DNA of 64,000 bases from Xanthomonas sp. SI (GCF_014236855.1 NZ_CP051261.1:1426001-1490000); one strand, 5' to 3'. Counted from the first letter of the stretch, positions 42,393 through 51,118 are shown. The notes: generated by a model from the letters alone, not told the origin. Program-made: numbers and translations.

Positions 42393-43730
42393 TCAATTCC
42401 CTTTGACATTTTTGACAAAATACATCGCTTTGTCGGCATGTTCGAGAAGCTGATGCTCGTCATTGCCGTGCTCAGGATAGTGCGCGATCCCAATGCTCAG
42501 CGCGATGTTCAAGCTGTGGCCGTCCAGAATAAAGGGATGATCGAATGCGTCGCGAATTTTTTCCGACACCCGCATTACGTTTTCCGGTGAAGAGGTCCCG
42601 CGGAGCAGAACAACAAACTCATCGCCACCGACGCGAGCAACGGTGTCCGATTCGCGAATGCATTGCTTCAGTCGTACGGCAACCTCTTTCAGTAATAGAT
42701 CTCCGATGCGATGACCAAGCGCATCGTTCACCTGTTTGAATTTATCCAGATCAAGATAGAGCAAAGACAGTTGCCCCTGCTCTCGTCGTGCCGCTGACAG
42801 CGCAAATTTCAGGCGATCGTACAAAAAGACACGGTTGGGAAGCGCGGTCAGCTGGTCGTACTGCGCCATATATTGCAGTCGCACTTGCATTTGCTGGCGC
42901 TCGATGGCGGTGGCAATTTGAGTCGAGACGAACTGCAGCAATTCCTGATCCTGTTCGCTGTAGCAGACGCCACCAGGATAGCTTTTGACCATGAGCAGGC
43001 CAATTGTCCCTTTGTGCGATTTGAGCGGAACACCCAGCCAGCAGAAAGGATTCATCCCAAAGGAGAAATGCAGCAGCTTCAGGCGATCAGCCATCGTCCC
43101 AGGTGTCAGCAGCAACGGCTGGCCGGTATGAATAATCTCGGCGTAGAGCGACCCTGGGATCAGGTTGAAAGGCTCTGGCGTTTGCAGATGCTCATCCACA
43201 TGATAGGGGAAACTGAGTTGGTCGGTTTCATCGTCGTAGAGCGCCACGGAGAAATTATCTGCAGGCAGGAGTGTGCCGACGATCTGATGGATGCGTTGGA
43301 ATAACTTGAGAAGGTCCTCCGCGGTTTGCGCTGCTTCAGAAATGGAATAGAGCGCAGACTGCAAGGATTCGGATCGCTTGCGTTCGGTGATATCGCGCGC
43401 AACCCCAATGCGCAACTGATCGGCCGGCGACCAGCGCGCTGACCACATGATGTGGACGACTTTCCCAGTCTTGTGCAAGTACCGGTTCTCGAAATGCAGC
43501 TGAGGGTTGCCTGCCATCACCGCCACCAGCGAGTTACGGGTCAGTTCGCGATCTTCAGGCAGCATCATGTCGAACATGTTTTTGCCGATCATTTCTTTCG
43601 GCGTATATCCGAAAATACGCTCGCACGAAGCGCTCGCAAAGACGACGTGGGCTTCAACATCCACCGCAAAAACGGCATCCATCATAAGATCAATAAAGCT
43701 GGCTGACGGCTCGCGGGGGTTGGGTTCCAT
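42393..43730 (-). CDS. PAS-GAF-GGDEF diguanylate cyclase
   Basis: This 445-residue protein has a PAS domain (about 10-125; AVDVEAHVVFASASCERIFG), a GAF domain (about 140-270; FNLIPGSLYAEIIHTGQPLL) and a GGDEF domain (about 280-445). The active-site motif GGDEF (about 370) is intact and preceded by an RESD inhibitory site at the usual distance, so it should make cyclic-di-GMP and be product-inhibited. No EAL domain is present. The ATG at 43730 starts the PAS region; the upstream open frame crosses RAYT debris and was not used. Confidence 0.88.
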   Translation of the reverse strand: MEPNPREPSASFIDLMMDAVFAVDVEAHVVFASASCERIFGYTPKEMIGKNMFDMMLPEDRELTRNSLVAVMAGNPQLHFENRYLHKTGKVVHIMWSARWSPADQLRIGVARDITERKRSESLQSALYSISEAAQTAEDLLKLFQRIHQIVGTLLPADNFSVALYDDETDQLSFPYHVDEHLQTPEPFNLIPGSLYAEIIHTGQPLLLTPGTMADRLKLLHFSFGMNPFCWLGVPLKSHKGTIGLLMVKSYPGGVCYSEQDQELLQFVSTQIATAIERQQMQVRLQYMAQYDQLTALPNRVFLYDRLKFALSAARREQGQLSLLYLDLDKFKQVNDALGHRIGDLLLKEVAVRLKQCIRESDTVARVGGDEFVVLLRGTSSPENVMRVSEKIRDAFDHPFILDGHSLNIALSIGIAHYPEHGNDEHQLLEHADKAMYFVKNVKGN

Positions 43731-43869
43731 AAAGAAAAGTATACGGCCTGAATGGCGAGGAAAACCGGGGCCAGCGTGCGCTTGGCGTACTCCGGTACAG
43801 GAGGTTGCTCGCTGGAGTGCTTCGTTTGGAGGCGCCGCGTTGGTTCCAGCTAAGAGCGGAGGACCGCAC

Positions 43870-43925
43870 ATGCCATGCCAACCCCGGCGGGATCTCGCCG
43901 GTGTCGCCCGGCATCTCAGAGGAAA
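43870..43925 (+). pseudogene. N-terminal scrap of a RAYT transposase
   Basis: Translation MPCQPRRDLAGVARHLR resembles the conserved RAYT start (MPRRPRLDLPGVAQHIVQRG at 50975). The roughly 60 bases upstream also resemble the upstream flank of that copy. Only about 18 codons remain. The gap 43731-44196 holds nothing else recognisable. Confidence 0.65.
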
Positions 43926-44196
43926 GCACACGCGGACCCTGTACGAGCGTACCGGCATCGACCTGAGTCGCGGCGAGCGCGTGTTCTGTCGCCCTGCGGA
44001 TGCGCTGTGCGCGGGAGGGCAGCCGGCAAGGCGCGGAGTCCTTTGGGCTTGGTAGCAGAAGCAGCGGCACAACGGCGAGGTCGCGTGACGGCTTTTCGTC
44101 TGCCCAAGCCAGCGATCAGCAACCCTATGCCCAACGCGCGAACGGGTGCTTTAATGCCGGAGCCGCCATCGGCTTTACCTTACTGGAGCAAGCACC

Positions 44197-45021
44197 TTGA
44201 ACGTCCACCGATTTTTTGTCGTCGCTCTGTCCGCTTGCCTGACCACTGTGCCCGCGCTCGCTGCCGTCGCGACGCAGGCGCCCGTCGCCCCGGCGAAAGT
44301 GATGATGCTTGGCTCGTTCCACTTCGAAAATCCGGGGCGGGACATGGTGAAGTTCAAGGTCTCCGACGTGATGTCGAAAGAAAATCAGGCCTACCTCGCG
44401 GGCCTTGCCGCGCGGCTCGCCGCGTTCCGCCCCACCGACGTCCTGGTGGAATGCGATCCATCCGAGCAGGCGAAATACGACGCCGCGTTTGCCCGCTACC
44501 GCGACGGTCAGTCGACCCTGCCGGCTAACGAAACCCACCAAATCGGCTTCCGCGTCGCCAAAGCCTCAGGGATAGCGGGGGTAACGTGCTTCGACGAGGG
44601 CAAGATCGGCTGGGAAGCCGATCCGATGTTCGATTACATCAAGGCGAACGACCCGGCAATGCAGGCGACGATGGATGCCACGTTCAAGAATCTTTCCGCG
44701 CGCGCCGACCGCGAGCAATCGACATTGCCGCTGGCCGAGCTGCTGCGCCTGACGAACGATCCCGCGCGCGACCGCGAAAACAAGAATCTCTACATCAGCA
44801 CCAATGCGGTGGATGCCGGTGGCAGCTTTGTCGGTGCCGACGCGGCGGCCAGCTGGTGGCACCGCAACTTCCGCATGTATGCCAACGTGCAGAAGGCCGC
44901 GCAACCCGGCCACCGCTTGCTGGTGATTGCTGGATCCGGCCACACGGCGATCCTCAAGGACCTGCTGGCGATCGACATGCAGCGCACCGCCGAGGACGTG
45001 AACGGATATCTGGCGCCGTAA
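44197..45021 (+). CDS. DUF5694 exported protein
   Basis: This 274-residue protein has a signal peptide (NVHRFFVVALSACLTTVPAL) that begins only if translation starts at the TTG at 44197, which has a TGGAGCA ribosome site. The core (VMMLGSFHFENPGRDMVKFK; RPTDVLVECDPSEQAKYD; LLVIAGSGHTAILKDLL) matches the DUF5694 family, distantly like TraB/ChaN proteins. Function is unknown. Its last 30 codons and the bases just after are duplicated at 48831-48960. Confidence 0.82.
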   Translation: MNVHRFFVVALSACLTTVPALAAVATQAPVAPAKVMMLGSFHFENPGRDMVKFKVSDVMSKENQAYLAGLAARLAAFRPTDVLVECDPSEQAKYDAAFARYRDGQSTLPANETHQIGFRVAKASGIAGVTCFDEGKIGWEADPMFDYIKANDPAMQATMDATFKNLSARADREQSTLPLAELLRLTNDPARDRENKNLYISTNAVDAGGSFVGADAAASWWHRNFRMYANVQKAAQPGHRLLVIAGSGHTAILKDLLAIDMQRTAEDVNGYLAP

Positions 45022-45280
45022 GTCGACCTGAGGTTAGGGCAACAGCGGGGCTCAACAGTGGGGCCAGGAGAAATATGTGCTTTAAATCGTATTTCCTTTG
45101 GCCCCGTTGTTGGCGATCCTCATTGGTGTGGCAACCGTGAAGATGCGCAATACACGCGCTTTTGCAAGCCAACGCCGCTGCACAATGTTGATTGCCAAGA
45201 ACTAAAGCTGGGGAAGCCTCAGAATCTGCGCCCTGCTTTCCCAGTTTTCGTCCCCGACACCGACTACGCCGACTCCAGCC

Positions 45281-46435
45281 ATGACCAAAGTTCTGATCCT
45301 CAGCGTAAGCGCCGGCAATGGCCACGTGCGCGCAGCGCAGGCGCTTGCTGCCGCCGCAGCCTCTCTCGCTCCCTCGTGCACGGCTGTACATATCGACACC
45401 ATGGCCCATGTGTCAGGGGCGTTCCGCCGTATCTACACCGAGTGGTACATCCAGCTCGTGAATCGCGCGCCCGAACTCTGGTCGTATCTGCATCAGCGCA
45501 GCGACCTCACGCCGCACCACGCGGCGTCGCAGCGCATGCGCCGCGGCATCGAGCGGCTGAGCACCGGCGCGCTGCTGCGCGAGATTCGAAACGCGAAGCC
45601 CGATGCCGTGATTTGCACCCACTTCCTGCCGGCCGAGTTGCTGATGCGCGAACGCAGAAACGCTGGCCTCGACTACCCCGTCTGGTTGCAGATCACCGAC
45701 TACGACCTGCACAACATGTGGCTCGTTCCCGAGATGACCGGCTACCTGGCGGCGAACGAAGAGGTCGCGTTCCGGCTTCGCGCACGCGGCATTCCGGCCG
45801 ACCGTGTGCACGTCACAGGAATTCCGGTGATGCCAGCATTCTCGAAGCCCGACGCACCGACGTTGGAGCGCGATGCGTGCGCGGCCGCCCTGGGTCTGGA
45901 CCCATCGCGTTCCACGCTTCTGATGGCCTCAGGCGGCGCTGGCGTTGGCGATCTTGCGAGCATGGTCGAACGTGCACTGGGCATGGCAAGCGATTTCCAG
46001 GTAATCGCCGTGGCGGGCCGCAATGCCGAAACGCACGCCAGACTGTCGGCGCTGGCGCTTCGCCATCCGGGCCGGATGATTGCGGTGGGCTTCACCGACG
46101 AGATGCACAAGCTCATGGCAGCTGCCGATCTGGTCGTCACCAAGCCCGGCGGCCTCACCGTGTCCGAATGCCTGGCGCTGGGCAAGCCGATGCTGCTGAT
46201 CTCGCCGATCCCTGGCCAAGAAGAACACAACGCCGGCTTCCTGATGGAAGAAGGCGCAGCATGGCTGGCCTACGATGCCATTGGCCTTGACTACAAGGTC
46301 GAACGGCTGATGGCCGATCGGCCGAAATTGCGAACCATGGCTGCATGCAGCCTTGCGCTCGGCAAGCCTCAGGCCGCAGCGACGGTGCTTCAACGTGTGC
46401 TGCAGAGCATGCCGCATGATGCGGGCTGTAGATAG
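45281..46435 (+). CDS. Diacylglycerol glycosyltransferase-like protein (MGDG synthase family)
   Basis: This 384-residue GT28-type glycosyltransferase has the acceptor-side motif LSVSAGNGHVRAAQALAAAA, the linker QITDYDLHNMWLVPEMTGYL, and the donor-binding motif VTKPGGLTVSECLALGKPML followed by IPGQEEHNAGFLMEEGAA. The family transfers galactose or glucose from UDP-sugar to diacylglycerol at the membrane. It may make glycolipids under phosphate limitation, though no regulator is visible. It stands alone; the 259 bases before it hold nothing clear. Confidence 0.87.
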   Translation: MTKVLILSVSAGNGHVRAAQALAAAAASLAPSCTAVHIDTMAHVSGAFRRIYTEWYIQLVNRAPELWSYLHQRSDLTPHHAASQRMRRGIERLSTGALLREIRNAKPDAVICTHFLPAELLMRERRNAGLDYPVWLQITDYDLHNMWLVPEMTGYLAANEEVAFRLRARGIPADRVHVTGIPVMPAFSKPDAPTLERDACAAALGLDPSRSTLLMASGGAGVGDLASMVERALGMASDFQVIAVAGRNAETHARLSALALRHPGRMIAVGFTDEMHKLMAAADLVVTKPGGLTVSECLALGKPMLLISPIPGQEEHNAGFLMEEGAAWLAYDAIGLDYKVERLMADRPKLRTMAACSLALGKPQAAATVLQRVLQSMPHDAGCR

Positions 46436-46489
46436 AGCGCCTATCCGCCGCACGCTGGTCTACCTGGCCTGGGTACTTGTGATGGCGTT

Positions 46490-46550
46490 TAACGGTGTCA
46501 GGTTCACTTAGGAAGTCAACATGACCCCGTTACTAACCCCGTTACTACTG
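46490..46550. repeat. Second REP family (GTCAGGTT/AAC-TGACC type)
   Basis: An imperfect palindrome with arms AACGGTGTCAGGTT and AACATGACCCCGTT around CACTTAGGAAGTC. The same unit recurs near 48690, 48770 and 51069, and partly at 47885, close to the intact RAYT. It is probably the repeat family mobilised by that transposase. The rest of 46436-46637 is empty. Confidence 0.7.
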
Positions 46551-46637
46551 TTTTGCGTTGACCGGTTGAATCCACCGCCGGTAGCGGACATTGCCCAGCG
46601 TCTACTTCCGACTTGGCATCGTTAGCGCCGTCCGCGT

Positions 46638-47132
46638 TCATTCCTGTTCTCTTATCTGGCGTTCAAGCTCTAGGCGCCGAGCCTGTAGCCAGGCGACGTG
46701 GCGATAAGCCCGGACGAGAACCGCCACCGCAAGAACGAGCATCCCGACACCTGCCGCCGCGGCCGCGTAGAAGGTCGCGCTACCCGTGGCGACGGTCATT
46801 CCCAGTGCACCGGCGGCAAACACCGCGGTGAAAGCCACTGCCATCCAACCTGCCACGATGCGGTGATTGGCCAGCAGAGGCCTGCGCTGCCGCAGTACCC
46901 AGAACGCATATGCCACCCAGCAGGAGCCAATGCACAGCATGACGACAAGCGCGGCCTGGGTGCGATCCGACAATGCCGGTTCGGTTGCCAGCAGTGCGCC
47001 CAGCAACACGCACATCATTAGTGCCGCCAGCAACAACGCCATGTGGCCATATCGCGACCGCGGAGAAAGCAGGCGTGCTGTCAGTTGTTGCAACTCCGTA
47101 TCGAGGGAGATCGACGAAGACTTATTGATCAT
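46638..47132 (-). CDS. Membrane protein paired with ECF sigma factor
   Basis: This 164-residue protein starts MINKSSSISLDTELQQLTAR and has four hydrophobic spans (HMALLLAALMMCVLLGALLA; LVVMLCIGSCWVAYAFWV; VAFTAVFAAGALGMTVATG; AAAGVGMLVLAVAVLVRAY) and a basic C-terminal helix. It overlaps the sigma gene by 11 bases. The position suggests an anti-sigma or signalling partner, although no classical zinc-binding anti-sigma motif is present. Confidence 0.75.
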   Translation of the reverse strand: MINKSSSISLDTELQQLTARLLSPRSRYGHMALLLAALMMCVLLGALLATEPALSDRTQAALVVMLCIGSCWVAYAFWVLRQRRPLLANHRIVAGWMAVAFTAVFAAGALGMTVATGSATFYAAAAAGVGMLVLAVAVLVRAYRHVAWLQARRLELERQIREQE

Positions 47133-47706
47133 GGGTAGAGTCCTCCAGAAGGATTTGTTTGCGTAGCAGCGTTCTTGCGCGGAACAGCCGCGATTTGACG
47201 GTACCGACCGGGATGCCGAGGGCATCTGCGATGTCGACCAACGAAAGTTCTTCCAGATAGAACAGCGTCAACACCTCGCGCTCGACGATCGGCAGCAATG
47301 CCAGGTTGGTCGTCAGCGTCCGCTCGAGATCCTCATCAGCGCCGCTATCGTCGATAGATGCGATCTCATCTACATCGATGCCGGTATCCACTGGCATGGC
47401 ATAGCGGGTTCGCAGGCGGTCCATGAACGTGCGATGCGCGATCCCGAACAGCCAAGGACGGAATTGCGCAGCTTCCCGCAGCCTCGCGATGCCCTGTATG
47501 ACGCGCAACCAGACGTCCTGGGTCAGATCGTTGGCCAGTTCCGGGTCATTGCCTAGCTTCAGCGCATACCGATGCAACGAGCCTGACCAGCGGCGAATAA
47601 GATCGTCGAAGGCCGCGCGCTCACCCAGCTGACAGCGGACCACCAGCAACTGATCGGCACGCTCGCGGTTGGTGGTGTCTCGTTCCAATTCCTGATTCTC
47701 CTTCAC
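47122..47706 (-). CDS. RpoE-like ECF sigma factor
   Basis: This 194-residue sigma factor has region 2 (AFDDLIRRWSGSLHRYALKL; ANDLTQDVWLRVIQGIARLR; FRPWLFGIAHRTFMDRLRTR) and region 4 (VEREVLTLFYLEELSLVDIA; DALGIPVGTVKSRLFRARTL). It is coupled by overlap to a membrane protein gene. A candidate promoter of its own class lies just upstream, so it is probably self-activating. Confidence 0.92.
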   Translation of the reverse strand: MKENQELERDTTNRERADQLLVVRCQLGERAAFDDLIRRWSGSLHRYALKLGNDPELANDLTQDVWLRVIQGIARLREAAQFRPWLFGIAHRTFMDRLRTRYAMPVDTGIDVDEIASIDDSGADEDLERTLTTNLALLPIVEREVLTLFYLEELSLVDIADALGIPVGTVKSRLFRARTLLRKQILLEDSTHDQ

Positions 47707-47718
47707 TCGTCGCCAAGG

Positions 47719-47744
47719 TAGTCGGGGAACCGGGAAAAAGGTTC
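47719..47744 (-). promoter_or_regulatory. ECF-type promoter of the sigma gene
   Basis: On the minus strand GAAC (in TGAACCTTTTT) is followed after 16 bases by CGACTA, about 13 bases before the sigma gene start. A GAAC-type -35 with a 16-17 base spacer is typical of ECF sigma factors and suggests autoregulation on a nearly leaderless transcript. Confidence 0.5.
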
Positions 47745-47899
47745 ATCGGGCGCTGTTCAGCTACCTCTACGTTCGACCCTGGGAGTCCGAACCTTCCTGG
47801 TTAGAAAACCAGAATCTGGCGCTGTCATGGCGCTTTCGACCCAAAGCGGGCATCGGCATCTCCAACCGGTCATCCGGTTTTCGAGCTTCAGGGGCAGGT

Positions 47900-48604
47900 T
47901 CACTTATCGGTTGAGTGGGATGCTTTGCGCGGGCGGTGTGCGGGCCTGATGCCTGCGAAGCGCTGGGTCTTGGCTTGGACTATGGCCTGGAAAGTGCTGG
48001 TGCCGAGCGCGCGTTGCTGTTGCAGGTAGGCGCGGATGGCGTCCACCTCCTCCGGGGCCAGGGTTTCGTGCAGTAGGCTGTGGTAGGCGTGGCTGCGTTG
48101 GGAGGCATCGGCGCCAAGTGCCAGGAAAGCGGGATGTGGATGCAGGGCCGAATGGGTCCGCAGGCCGAGATTTGCCTGGCAACTGGACCAGCGATAATGC
48201 GCCGGGTCGTCCGTGATTGCTGCACGCACGGGGTTTAGCTCGATATAGCGGTAGCAGCGCAGCACATAGTCCTCGTTGTCGACTAGGCACGCCTTGTAGC
48301 GGCCTTCCCACAGCGTGCCGCTCCTGTCGTGGCGTCCGTTGAATAAGGAAACATAATTGCGGCCAAGTCGCTGCATCAGGCGTGCAACACCCTCAGCCTT
48401 TTTCGGGGTAAGCAGCAGATGGACGTGGTTGTCCATCAGGACGTAGGCATGCAGCGTGCAGTCGCAGTGGTGTAGGGCATCGCGCAGCAGCTGCAGGTAG
48501 CGCAGTCGATCACCGTCATCCAAAAAGCAAGGCAGGCGGTTGTTCCCGCGCTGGACCACATGCTGCGGAATGCCAGGAATGGTGATACGAGGGAGTCGGG
48601 CCAT
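47900..48604 (-). CDS. REP-associated tyrosine transposase (RAYT)
   Basis: This 234-residue Y1 transposase of the IS200-like RAYT family has RITIPGIPQHVVQRGNNRLP at the N-terminus, the metal-binding HUH motif in MDNHVHLLLTPKKAEG, and family segments GTLWEGRYKACLVDNEDYVL and CYRYIELNPVRAAI. It is full length and could be active. Copies of a palindromic repeat flank it on both sides, and its stop codon lies inside one such copy (GGCAGGTTCACTTATC). Four broken relatives or scraps occur elsewhere in the window. Confidence 0.92.
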   Translation of the reverse strand: MARLPRITIPGIPQHVVQRGNNRLPCFLDDGDRLRYLQLLRDALHHCDCTLHAYVLMDNHVHLLLTPKKAEGVARLMQRLGRNYVSLFNGRHDRSGTLWEGRYKACLVDNEDYVLRCYRYIELNPVRAAITDDPAHYRWSSCQANLGLRTHSALHPHPAFLALGADASQRSHAYHSLLHETLAPEEVDAIRAYLQQQRALGTSTFQAIVQAKTQRFAGIRPAHRPRKASHSTDK

Positions 48605-48684
48605 GCGATCCAGCGTCGCCTTTCTCGATGGTCAGCGCAGTCCGAACAGGTCTCGCCCCGTGATCGGAAGACACCGTGTCTGCG

Positions 48685-48820
48685 CATCGGAAAAGTCAAC
48701 CTGACCCCGTTACTGGTCCCGTTTCTGTGGTCCCGGCCGGTGAACGTGCAGGCTGTAGTGGGGGCAGGTTCACTTAGGAAGTCAACCTGACCCCGTTTCT
48801 GCCGTTTCTGTGGTTATCCG
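48685..48820. repeat. Two copies of the second REP family beside RAYT
   Basis: AAGTCAACCTGACCCCGTTA occurs near 48690, and a more complete copy with GGCAGGTTCACTTAGGAAGT followed by CAACCTGACCCCG lies at 48765-48805. Together with the copy at the 3' end of the RAYT gene they frame it as a transposon-like unit. Confidence 0.7.
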
Positions 48821-48830
48821 CCGTTATCCC

Positions 48831-48921
48831 TGGATTCGGCCACACGGCGATCCTCAAGGACCTGTTGGCGATCGACATGCAGCGCACTACTGAGGACGTG
48901 AGCGGGTATCTGGCGCCGTAA
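48831..48921 (+). pseudogene. Duplicated 3' end of the DUF5694 gene
   Basis: Translation gives GHTAILKDLLAIDMQRTTED then VSGYLAP and stop, nearly identical to the last 28 residues of the gene at 44197-45021. Similarity continues about 40 bases past the stop (GTCGACC-GAGGTTA-GGGCAACAG). The fragment starts directly after a REP copy, so it was probably moved with RAYT activity. Confidence 0.85.
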
Positions 48922-48998
48922 GTCGACCCGAGGTTAAGGGCAACAGCATGGCTTAACATTAGGTCGGAAGACACCGTGCCCGAGTTATCAGGGATGGA

Positions 48999-49431
48999 TC
49001 ACTCTGGCCCCAATGTTGTTGTTTGGACTGATAGATCAAAATCCTCTATCGACTTCCAGTTTTTTGCCTCAATATCTTTGATGGCCCATGCGAATTTTGC
49101 AGAGTAGTAAAGGAGATAAACAAATTTGTGGTATCGAGAATAGAATTCGGAGAGTGATGGCTCAGTGCTTGGTCTCGCTCTCTCGATGCTGATATGCGCA
49201 GTTCGATTTCTTATGCGGCGGAACTGCGTGCCGAAATCTTCTGGTACTTCAACCATATATGTGGAGATATGATTTTCCCATGATGTTTTGGCTGGCGTAG
49301 TGAGTAAAGCGCTCGAAGCTGTCTTTGCATAAAATAAACTCATGCGCGATAGCGGTTGTAAGTGCGTCGTCCGTCGCGTCGCCGATTTCAAATTTCACAA
49401 AAAATTTTCCAGGGCTCTGGTTGTTGCTCAA
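48999..49431 (-). pseudogene. Frameshifted small gene downstream of the DUF4062 gene
   Basis: Frame one reads SNNQSPGKFFVKFEIGDATD through SYLHIYG and stops at 49249. The next frame continues VEVPEDFGTQFRRIRNRTAH to YYSAKFAWAIKDIEAKN and stops at 48999. Joining them at an ATATAT run near 49256 gives one protein of about 145 residues. One base gained or lost in that run explains the break. It is AT-rich like its neighbour. No ATG start is evident; a TTG at 49431 is likely. The family is unknown. Confidence 0.6.
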
Positions 49432-49445
49432 TGGGAATGTGTGGT

Positions 49446-50288
49446 TTATAGCGCGATCATATCGGCAACTTGATACCCGAGATTTGTGATCTCGAACAGT
49501 TCGCCTTTGTACCCGCGGTCGACTACAAGATCATAAGACCTGAGTTGTTCGAGCGCCTCTTCCCATATCGCGACTTCACGCCGATCGCTTGATGGTATTA
49601 AATTTCTTCCATTCGTCTGAATGGTAGTTCCTTCGATGAAGCGAGCGCAGATAATCATGCCCCCGTTATCTTGACTGGCCTCCTTTAGTAGAACTCTTGC
49701 TTCCCGCGAAAGAGTTGGGATCTTGGTTCGCGACTCGACAATCGCTGCATCAGCTTGGCTTGCTTTATCCGTTTGAAAGATAGGGTGCTCATTCACCTTT
49801 AACTGCAGGTGTCGGTAGAATTTTTCCTTAAAATCAGCGTGACTGTCATAGCCCTCGTATAGGCTGCGACTTTGGCAAGACTGTTTGAACTCCTTTAACC
49901 TCTGAACCTGGTCGATGTCAACCGAGTCCATTGCAACAGGCTGGCTTGAGAAATATAACATTGCCGGCTTGCCAGAGATAATGTGCTCTTCAATTTCCTC
50001 AACCGCGCCGCTCAGATGCTTCTCAGTAGGTGTTCCGATCCTAGTCCAAAAGACGCCCACGAGAAGATCGCACTTATTCAGCACTTGGCGATTGATGATC
50101 TGCTGTGCAGGCGCTCCCATTTCTGGTGAGGAATGGGTTTCCCAGCCGATGGGTAGTAAAATAATTTTTCGCACGCCAGAATTGACTGCATTCCACTCAT
50201 ATACTACATCGCGAATAATTGCTCGCTCGGATGCCACATCGCCAGGCGAGGCAATCATCACGTTGAATGCTGAGGCTGTGTAACTCAT
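49446..50288 (-). CDS. DUF4062-type cassette protein, possible defence gene
   Basis: This 280-residue cytoplasmic protein starts with AFNVMIASPGDVASERAIIR and has CDLLVGVFWTRIGTPTEKHL and SGAVEEIEEHIISGKPAMLY, which match the DUF4062 / TIR-like Rossmann fold often found in antiphage or signalling proteins. The C-terminal 100 residues look like a winged helix (EEALEQLRSYDLVVDRGYKG; FEITNLGYQVADMIAL). It is AT-rich and lies between an attC site and a frameshifted partner, so it is an integron cassette gene. Confidence 0.72.
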   Translation of the reverse strand: MSYTASAFNVMIASPGDVASERAIIRDVVYEWNAVNSGVRKIILLPIGWETHSSPEMGAPAQQIINRQVLNKCDLLVGVFWTRIGTPTEKHLSGAVEEIEEHIISGKPAMLYFSSQPVAMDSVDIDQVQRLKEFKQSCQSRSLYEGYDSHADFKEKFYRHLQLKVNEHPIFQTDKASQADAAIVESRTKIPTLSREARVLLKEASQDNGGMIICARFIEGTTIQTNGRNLIPSSDRREVAIWEEALEQLRSYDLVVDRGYKGELFEITNLGYQVADMIAL

Positions 50289-50304
50289 TGTCTTTCTCCG
50301 AATT

Positions 50305-50365
50305 AAAATGGCGCCTCATTCAAGAAAGGTCGCGAAGCGTATTTGGCTTAAATAAATTGTTAGCC
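50305..50365 (-). other. attC recombination site (degenerate right end)
   Basis: Read on the minus strand it starts GGCTAACAATTTATTTAAGC and ends TTGAATGAGGCGCCA. The first core (GGCTAAC) and inner box (TTTAAGCC) are good, while the last core (normally GTTRRRY) is changed to GGCGCCA. It separates the DUF4062 cassette from the next. Confidence 0.65.
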
Positions 50366-50368
50366 AAA

Positions 50369-50797
50369 TTAGCCTTTGAACACGATTGCAAGAATTGCTA
50401 TCAGAATAGAAGCGCCGGCTGCAACCCATGCTGTCACAATACCCAGGCTGTGGCCCGATTCTTCTTGGGCTCGATGTGAAATGAACTCCAAAAGTGTCGA
50501 AAGGTACTCCTGCTCTAAGGGCGGGCGCTTGGAGTCTTCATCTTCCTCGTCTTGAAGCCACTGCCTCGCATGGCGGAGTTGTAATGTGTAGAAATACGCC
50601 CCGGTTTTCTTGGATGTATTCTTTGACTTACGGAAGAGTCCTTTAAAAGATTCCAGGACGCCCTCAATCTCCGACTGTTCAATGGAAAGTGCCTTTGCAA
50701 GATTTGGCGGGCTACGTGCGGCCCAGTCGGTCATTGCTAGATGAGTAACCAAAGCGATTAGTGTTTCTAGGTTTTCGGAGTAGCGTGGCTTTTTCAT
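50369..50797 (-). CDS. Cassette protein with C-terminal membrane anchor
   Basis: This 142-residue protein starts MKKPRYSENLETLIALVTHL. Its first two-thirds resemble a winged-helix domain (WAARSPPNLAKALSIEQSEI; GVLESFKGLFRKSKNT), and one C-terminal membrane span follows (GIVTAWVAAGASILIAILAI). The ATG lies 2 bases inside the upstream attC end, as is common for integron cassettes. Function unknown. Confidence 0.68.
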   Translation of the reverse strand: MKKPRYSENLETLIALVTHLAMTDWAARSPPNLAKALSIEQSEIEGVLESFKGLFRKSKNTSKKTGAYFYTLQLRHARQWLQDEEDEDSKRPPLEQEYLSTLLEFISHRAQEESGHSLGIVTAWVAAGASILIAILAIVFKG

Positions 50798-50799
50798 GT

Positions 50800-50859
50800 G
50801 GCTAACACCTTAGTTGAGCCGCGCTGCGAACCGGCTTTGGCTTGAATGAATTTTTAGGC
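50800..50859 (-). other. attC recombination site
   Basis: On the minus strand the 60-base site runs from GCCTAAA, through ATTCAAGCC and GGCTCAACT, to GTTAGCC. The inner boxes match the other attC sites here; the first core has A instead of the final C. It marks the cassette boundary upstream of the 50369-50797 gene. Confidence 0.75.
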
Positions 50860-50974
50860 CGCGACAAAAATCGGGGTCAGAATGCACTCCCCTACACAGA
50901 CTCTCGATGTTACCCGATGGGGCGGCTCGTTTGGATGCGCGGCCCTGTGTCCACCACAGAGCGAAGGATCGCAC

Positions 50975-51067
50975 ATGCCACGCCGTCCCCGACTGGATCT
51001 CCCTGGTGTCGCTCAGCATATCGTGCAGCGGGGCAATGATCGCCCCCGTGCTTCTTTGCGGACATCG
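50975..51067 (+). pseudogene. RAYT transposase fragment inside a cassette
   Basis: Translation MPRRPRLDLPGVAQHIVQRG followed, in another frame, by CFFADIDQCN matches the RAYT N-terminus. It stops at a REP palindrome beginning at 51069. It sits inside an integron cassette, so it arrived after the array formed. Confidence 0.8.
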
Positions 51068-51068
51068 A

Positions 51069-51118
51069 CCAGTGTAACGGGGTCAGGTTCACTTGGAAGT
51101 CAACCTGACCCTGTAACT
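51069..51118. repeat. Second-family REP copy, nearly perfect palindrome
   Basis: GGGTCAGGTT and AACCTGACCC form perfect 10-bp arms around CACTTGGAAGTC. This is the best-preserved copy of the family seen near the RAYT gene. Confidence 0.8.

Noticed and set aside
42393..44072. Longer start for the GGDEF protein (559 residues)
   Set aside because: The extra 114 codons run antisense through a RAYT scrap and look non-coding; the PAS domain begins right after the ATG at 43730.
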